Source: an uncultured Dorea sp.
Lineage (GTDB): Bacteria; Bacillota; Clostridia; Lachnospirales; Lachnospiraceae
Assembly: GCA_948602995.1 (NCBI GenBank)
Contig: CAPEBR010000040.1
Span: forward strand, 1 to 34,596
Direction of reading: 5' to 3'
Length of the DNA stretch: 34,596 nt
The position numbers and the translations under genes were made by a program. The notes beneath the pieces were generated by a model. The model was not told the DNA's origin. It made no database searches and saw only the letters and a program-made list of their open reading frames with translations. Shown one piece after another: positions 31,471-34,596 of the stretch. Every line of letters begins with the position of its first letter. Positions within the stretch are counted from its first letter, which is position 1.

Positions 31471-33099
31471 TTAAAAAACAACATCTTTAAAGAGTTTTTC
31501 ACATATCTCTTGATTATCTATATCATTTTTATCAGTGTCAATCCCTTCATTGCGTTTATAAAAAAGATAAAAGAAATTGTCTCGCTCTCTCTCCTTAGCC
31601 TCCAAGGCAGTAACTATCTTTCCTACTGCTGCAACCTTTTCTCCTTCTTTTGTTTGAAAGGCAATATTAATAGCCGAAAAATCAGGTTTGCCAAAACCAC
31701 TATTAAACTGTGATGCTCTTAATATGACAAAATTACAATCAATACCTTTTTGATTTGCATAATCGTCCAAAGAATGAATTACTTTTAGAATCATCTCTTT
31801 ATTTTCTATTTGTACATTCTTGGTTTTTATCTCCATATCTGTATTAACCAATTTTTCTTTTTCTTCTTCAAGCTTGGAAATCAAGGCTTTATCTATAACC
31901 CAGGAATCTGTACTTTTAATCAAGTACATTGCTGTAACACTCATAGCATTCTCAAATTTTTCCAACCATTTTCCTCCTGAAGTAGAATCTAAAACAAACG
32001 CTTTATACTCAGCTTCTGACTTCCATACAGGATGTCTCCTTACCCTACGTTCAAAGAACTCTTCGCATAATTCGCTTTGAAAAGAATTTTTCATTAGATA
32101 TATGACATCATCATCGCATAACAGAGATATGAAAAATCCATTGTCAAAATATTGTCCCTTCTTACTTAATGACTCAAGCGAAAATAATTTTTTATCTTCA
32201 TTATCAAATTTTTCACTTAAGTAACTAAAAATATGTTGAAGTATATATGCTTCATATAACACAACTGGATGTGTCTGAATCCATTTCCGTTCTGCATCAT
32301 GAGCATAGACAACATTCTCAATAACACTTATAGCATTTTTGTAATAGGCTATTTTATACTTACCACCATCTTCCGCTATTGTAAGTGAAGACAAAAGACG
32401 TTCAAAGTCAATATTTACTGTATCAAAACCAGTAATGTACGCATCTCGAATTAGATAATCCAGTTTGTCAACATCTATCACCTTTGAATTAAGCATTGAA
32501 ATAAAGCAATTCTTTATATTATTTTCTATTGTTTCTTCTGAATATTTGTACCCAGTAATACAACGCGCAAAAAATTCTTTCTCATCCACATCGTCAAAGA
32601 ATGATTCAAATTCTAATATACCTATTATTGCACTCATTATCTCATGGGGAGCGGCAGCAGAGCTTGAGGCTTTCGGAATATCCTTTGAGAAGTTTTCGTT
32701 GCCAATAGTTTCTATCAATTTGTTATGTAATTGTAAATAATTATGGTCTTTTCCAAGATAAAAATCTTCGCCAGTATGTGAAAATGGCGCATGTCCTATA
32801 TCATGTAATAAACAAGCTAGTTTAAATAATTCTCCAATATTATCCAAGCCTATAGACAAATTTACTTTTACTTCCACCTCTTTTACCAGTTGGTTTACAG
32901 TTAATTCCCCCAGATAGAATACTCCCATTGAATGAACAAAACGATTATGCACTGCCGAAGAATAGAGTGGTGAATAGCTAGTCTGTATCACTCGACGTAG
33001 TCTTTGGAAAACAGCTGTATCAATAATGTTTGTCATATATTTAACAGGAATCTTTATATAACCATATATGGGATCCTTAATTCTTTTGTAATCCTTCAT
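31471..33099 (-). CDS. HD-domain phosphohydrolase (dGTPase/SAMHD1-like superfamily)
   Basis: 542 residues. The metal-binding HD motifs appear in order: NRFVHSMGVFYLG (first His), ACLLHDIGHAPFSHTGED (His-Asp plus following His), and SKVIDVDKLDYLIRDAY (distal Asp). The opening KRIKDPIYGYIKIPVKYMTNIID matches the COG1078 group of HD phosphohydrolases, whose members include dNTP triphosphohydrolases. The C-terminal third (FNSGFGKPDFSAINIAF) is less typical. AGGAG upstream of ATG 33099 overlaps the end of the small gene, two bases away, so the pair is translationally coupled. Nucleotide hydrolysis is likely; an anti-phage role by dNTP depletion is possible but unproven. Confidence 0.8.
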   Translation of the reverse strand: MKDYKRIKDPIYGYIKIPVKYMTNIIDTAVFQRLRRVIQTSYSPLYSSAVHNRFVHSMGVFYLGELTVNQLVKEVEVKVNLSIGLDNIGELFKLACLLHDIGHAPFSHTGEDFYLGKDHNYLQLHNKLIETIGNENFSKDIPKASSSAAAPHEIMSAIIGILEFESFFDDVDEKEFFARCITGYKYSEETIENNIKNCFISMLNSKVIDVDKLDYLIRDAYITGFDTVNIDFERLLSSLTIAEDGGKYKIAYYKNAISVIENVVYAHDAERKWIQTHPVVLYEAYILQHIFSYLSEKFDNEDKKLFSLESLSKKGQYFDNGFFISLLCDDDVIYLMKNSFQSELCEEFFERRVRRHPVWKSEAEYKAFVLDSTSGGKWLEKFENAMSVTAMYLIKSTDSWVIDKALISKLEEEKEKLVNTDMEIKTKNVQIENKEMILKVIHSLDDYANQKGIDCNFVILRASQFNSGFGKPDFSAINIAFQTKEGEKVAAVGKIVTALEAKERERDNFFYLFYKRNEGIDTDKNDIDNQEICEKLFKDVVF

Positions 33100-33101
33100 G
33101 A

Positions 33102-33461
33102 TTATACTCCTAAAACTTGTACAGATCGTTGATTCATAAATGCTAATAATACATCCAAAGCCAAATATCCCCTAAACTGTTGGATCAAATCATCTACTTC
33201 TTTTTCAGCTTTTAATTTAATGCCCTTCTTCCCGTTTTGATCTCCTTCTTCAAAAAACTCCGAATAATTTCTAAAGAGCGCATCTGTATTTTCTCTTGAC
33301 AATATTAAAACCGCCTTTTCTCCATTCTCTTTTAAAATCTGTATTACTTCGGCTCCATACATTTCAATTTCATCATAAGTAAGAAACCGCTGCCCACCTT
33401 TTTTCAGCATCTCAATCATTGCATTTGCTGCCAAATCCTCAATCCCAATATAAAAGCACAT
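33102..33461 (-). CDS. Small protein of unknown function, partner of the HD protein
   Basis: 119 residues from ATG 33461 (AAGGAG eight bases upstream; the GTG at 33470 overlaps the site and is less likely). No membrane segment or recognised motif. It begins MCFYIGIEDLAANAMIEML and is rich in charged residues, with predicted helices (YDEIEMYGAEVIQILKENGE, EKEVDDLIQQF). Its position as first gene, its own promoter and the two-base gap to the HD gene suggest a dedicated partner: sensor, inhibitor or specificity subunit. I do not recognise the family. Confidence 0.65.
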   Translation of the reverse strand: MCFYIGIEDLAANAMIEMLKKGGQRFLTYDEIEMYGAEVIQILKENGEKAVLILSRENTDALFRNYSEFFEEGDQNGKKGIKLKAEKEVDDLIQQFRGYLALDVLLAFMNQRSVQVLGV

Positions 33462-33527
33462 TTTTGCCACTCCTTTTTACTCTCTACAGTTAAATTATAT
33501 GTTGCTTGGTACTAAATAGTGGTATCC

Positions 33528-33556
33528 ATTATAACATTTTTTTATTCAAATTTCAA
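33528..33556 (-). promoter_or_regulatory. Sigma-A promoter of the HD module
   Basis: On the minus strand: TTGAAA (33556-33551), exactly 17 bases, TATAAT (33533-33528). Transcription would begin at about 33521, giving a 60-base leader to ATG 33461. It indicates constitutive expression of the two-gene unit. Confidence 0.7.
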
Positions 33557-34135
33557 TTTGATTCTTTTTGCCTAGAACGACAGAACTACAAACACACGAA
33601 TGTGTTTCACAAGCAATCCCATATAACTAATGAACTTTTATAAATTTATAATCTTCTCTAGGTATTTTTCTGGATTCCTACTGATTGCATATAGCTTTTT
33701 TCATACTTAAAAAATTACATCCATATCAGCACTTTTTGTTCCGTATCAGCTAACTTTATTGTCTTTTTGGAGTACTAACTGAAATCTCAAAACCATATAG
33801 AACTTGAAAGCACAATTTGAAATTCTAGTTCTATCACTTTATATATCACTAAACATGAAATGTCAAATAGTAATACTAAGGCATATTGTTTGCTTCTACA
33901 GTATATCATACATTTAATATTGTAATAGCCTTATATTACCATATTCCGTTGTTATAGCTAAGTAGAAATTCTATACCACCTTTTCATCTATCTGTAACTT
34001 CATCCCAACTTGTGACAAACTTAATAACATTGAATCAAAAACTCTCGCCTTTTCAATTAGCAAAATCTTCAATAAAACTTTTCGGATAATTAGCAGAAAC
34101 ACCATTTTGATTAGCAGAATTGGTTATAAAGAAAA
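33557..34135. other. AT-rich non-coding stretch
   Basis: No gene of either strand is convincing. It contains a perfect 7-bp hairpin AAACACA-CGAA-TGTGTTT (33590-33607). Near 34040-34125 it has ATTAGCA-type repeats that also occur left of copy 1. Confidence 0.5.
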
Positions 34136-34414
34136 TACCGAGAACTCTGGAAATCCAGTATTCTCGGCATTTCTTAAGACGTCGCTAAGAGGATTCGAAC
34201 CTCCGGCCTACCGCTTAGGAGTAGGGCTATTTGCTAATAGGCAGCTCCCTCTTAGTGTTATCTAATCCCTGTATTTCCTTGCTTGTCACGGATTCAGAAT
34301 GTTATCTCGTACCTCCCTGTGACTGCTGATTTTAAGGCGTTTTAGATGCTCCTTTTAGCAGGCGATTAGCAAGGGGCTTGAATTTAGGGAAATGTTACGC
34401 TGTAAAGCCTTTCC
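34136..34414 (-). ncRNA. Candidate structured RNA, copy 2
   Basis: The T-arm (34204-34188) and outer CTAAGAGG/CCTCTTAG stem are unchanged from copy 1. The inner stem reads GCCTAT against GTAGGC, so a C-to-U change keeps pairing through G-U. The terminator hairpin has a different sequence (CCGAGAA...CTGGA-AA-TCCAG...TTCTCGG, 34138-34167) but the same place and shape, which implies that transcription and termination are under selection. Homology to copy 1 runs to about 34414. Confidence 0.5.
34138..34167 (-). terminator. Terminator of RNA copy 2
   Basis: CCGAGAA (34138-34144) pairs with TTCTCGG (34161-34167) and CTGGA (34147-34151) with TCCAG (34154-34158), with a 2x2 internal loop. The minus-strand continuation is TATTTTCTTTATAACC, a U-rich tail. 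Confidence 0.65.
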
Positions 34415-34473
34415 CGATTAATACCTGCATTTCACAACTAATCCCAGAATAGTTTAAGCTGTTTGTAGTTTTG

Positions 34474-34500
34474 TTTGAGGTCGCAATTTGCGACCTCAAA
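34474..34500. repeat. 27-bp perfect palindrome
   Basis: TTTGAGGTCGCAA (34474-34486), one T, then the exact inverse TTGCGACCTCAAA (34488-34500). It lies eight bases after the stop of the partial minus-strand gene at the window end. It could act as a terminator-like hairpin (no U-tract) or as a protein-binding palindrome. Confidence 0.65.
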
Positions 34501-34507
34501 GAGTTTC

Positions 34508-34596
34508 TCATTCCTCTGTTTCCAGTTCCAACCTTTGCAGGATGTCTTTGATAATGCCTGCATCTTGAATTAGATTGATTCCAAAACACTTTTTTC
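34508..34596 (-). CDS. C-terminal end of an unrecognised protein, partial
   Basis: The minus strand at the window edge reads KKCFGINLIQDAGIIKDILQ, then RLELETEE and TGA at 34508-34510. The text looks genuine (helical, charged end) but only 28 residues are visible, so no family is assigned. Confidence 0.35.
   Translation of the reverse strand, partial: KKCFGINLIQDAGIIKDILQRLELETEE

Larger units (their letters stand above)
31166..34179. mobile_element. Candidate 3,014-bp cassette between direct repeats
   Basis: The repeat core at 31166-31275 recurs at 34180-34289 with about 105 of 110 bases identical and no indels; the homology extends to about 31400/34414. One repeat unit plus the two-gene HD module therefore makes a 3,014-bp period. 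The interior is more AT-rich than the flanking catabolic genes. No recombinase is encoded inside. Tandem integration of a non-autonomous element into a tRNA-like site would leave this picture. Extent and mobility are inference. Confidence 0.35.

Noticed and set aside
1..34596. CRISPR array
   Set aside because: No regularly spaced repeats of 25-40 bases with unique spacers were found; the repeats present are pairs or short operators.

Overview
The window looks like a chromosomal stretch of a gut-type Clostridia, most likely Lachnospiraceae. The grounds are AGGAGG-type ribosome sites, moderate GC with AT-rich promoters, GntR/UTRA and YesN/YesM regulators, an oxygen-sensitive glycyl radical enzyme, RbsABC-type sugar uptake, and IS3/IS110/IS630 debris. 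No species can be named from sequence alone.

Layout. 0.0-2.0 kb is insertion debris: an IS3 OrfB fused to a recombinase N-terminus, an internally deleted integrase, and a Gfo/Idh start fused to a multicopper-oxidase remnant. 2.07-6.0 kb (minus) is a half-decayed sugar operon: ribokinase and PIG-L deacetylase are broken, while an FGGY kinase, a cupin-type phosphoglucose isomerase and a phosphotriesterase-family lactonase/amidohydrolase are intact. 6.5-10.1 kb (plus) holds a GntR regulator and an operon of an AroE-fold dehydrogenase, a KDPG-type aldolase and a 2-hydroxyacid dehydrogenase, which looks like a sugar-acid route. 10.2-11.5 kb is an IS110 remnant and hairpin-rich DNA. 11.6-14.7 kb has a second GntR/UTRA regulator, a zinc-type dehydrogenase and a divergent SMP-30 lactonase, with clear promoters and palindromic operators.

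14.8-26.7 kb (minus) is the centrepiece, one apparent operon read from 26.7 down to 14.8 kb: sugar ABC ATPase, permease, lipoprotein binding protein, glycyl radical enzyme (GRE), its activase, a 795-bp IS630 deletion derivative, a second ABC ATPase with eroded motifs and no permease, an AraC-type response regulator, and a histidine kinase with almost no extracytoplasmic region. Uptake, radical chemistry and signalling therefore sit in one unit. The GRE has the dehydratase GCVE and RVAGY motifs but, by hand alignment, lacks the diol-binding residues of glycerol dehydratase, so its substrate is probably different.

26.8-30.9 kb is eroded accessory DNA: MarR with a broken MATE pump, a frameshifted membrane protein, a TetR-like remnant, a cupin, and an FMN-binding protein that has lost its start to a 207-bp IS3-derived miniature element and carries an in-frame TAG.

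31.1-34.4 kb is AT-rich. It contains an HD phosphohydrolase plus a small unknown protein, transcribed together from a good promoter, placed between two roughly 280-bp direct-repeat copies exactly 3,014 bp apart in their core. Each copy carries a tRNA-type T-arm, a competing nested stem and a terminator hairpin that is kept as a structure although its sequence differs. This suggests a family of structured RNAs that may also act as attachment sites for a small cassette. It and the GRE operon are the most promising leads in the window.
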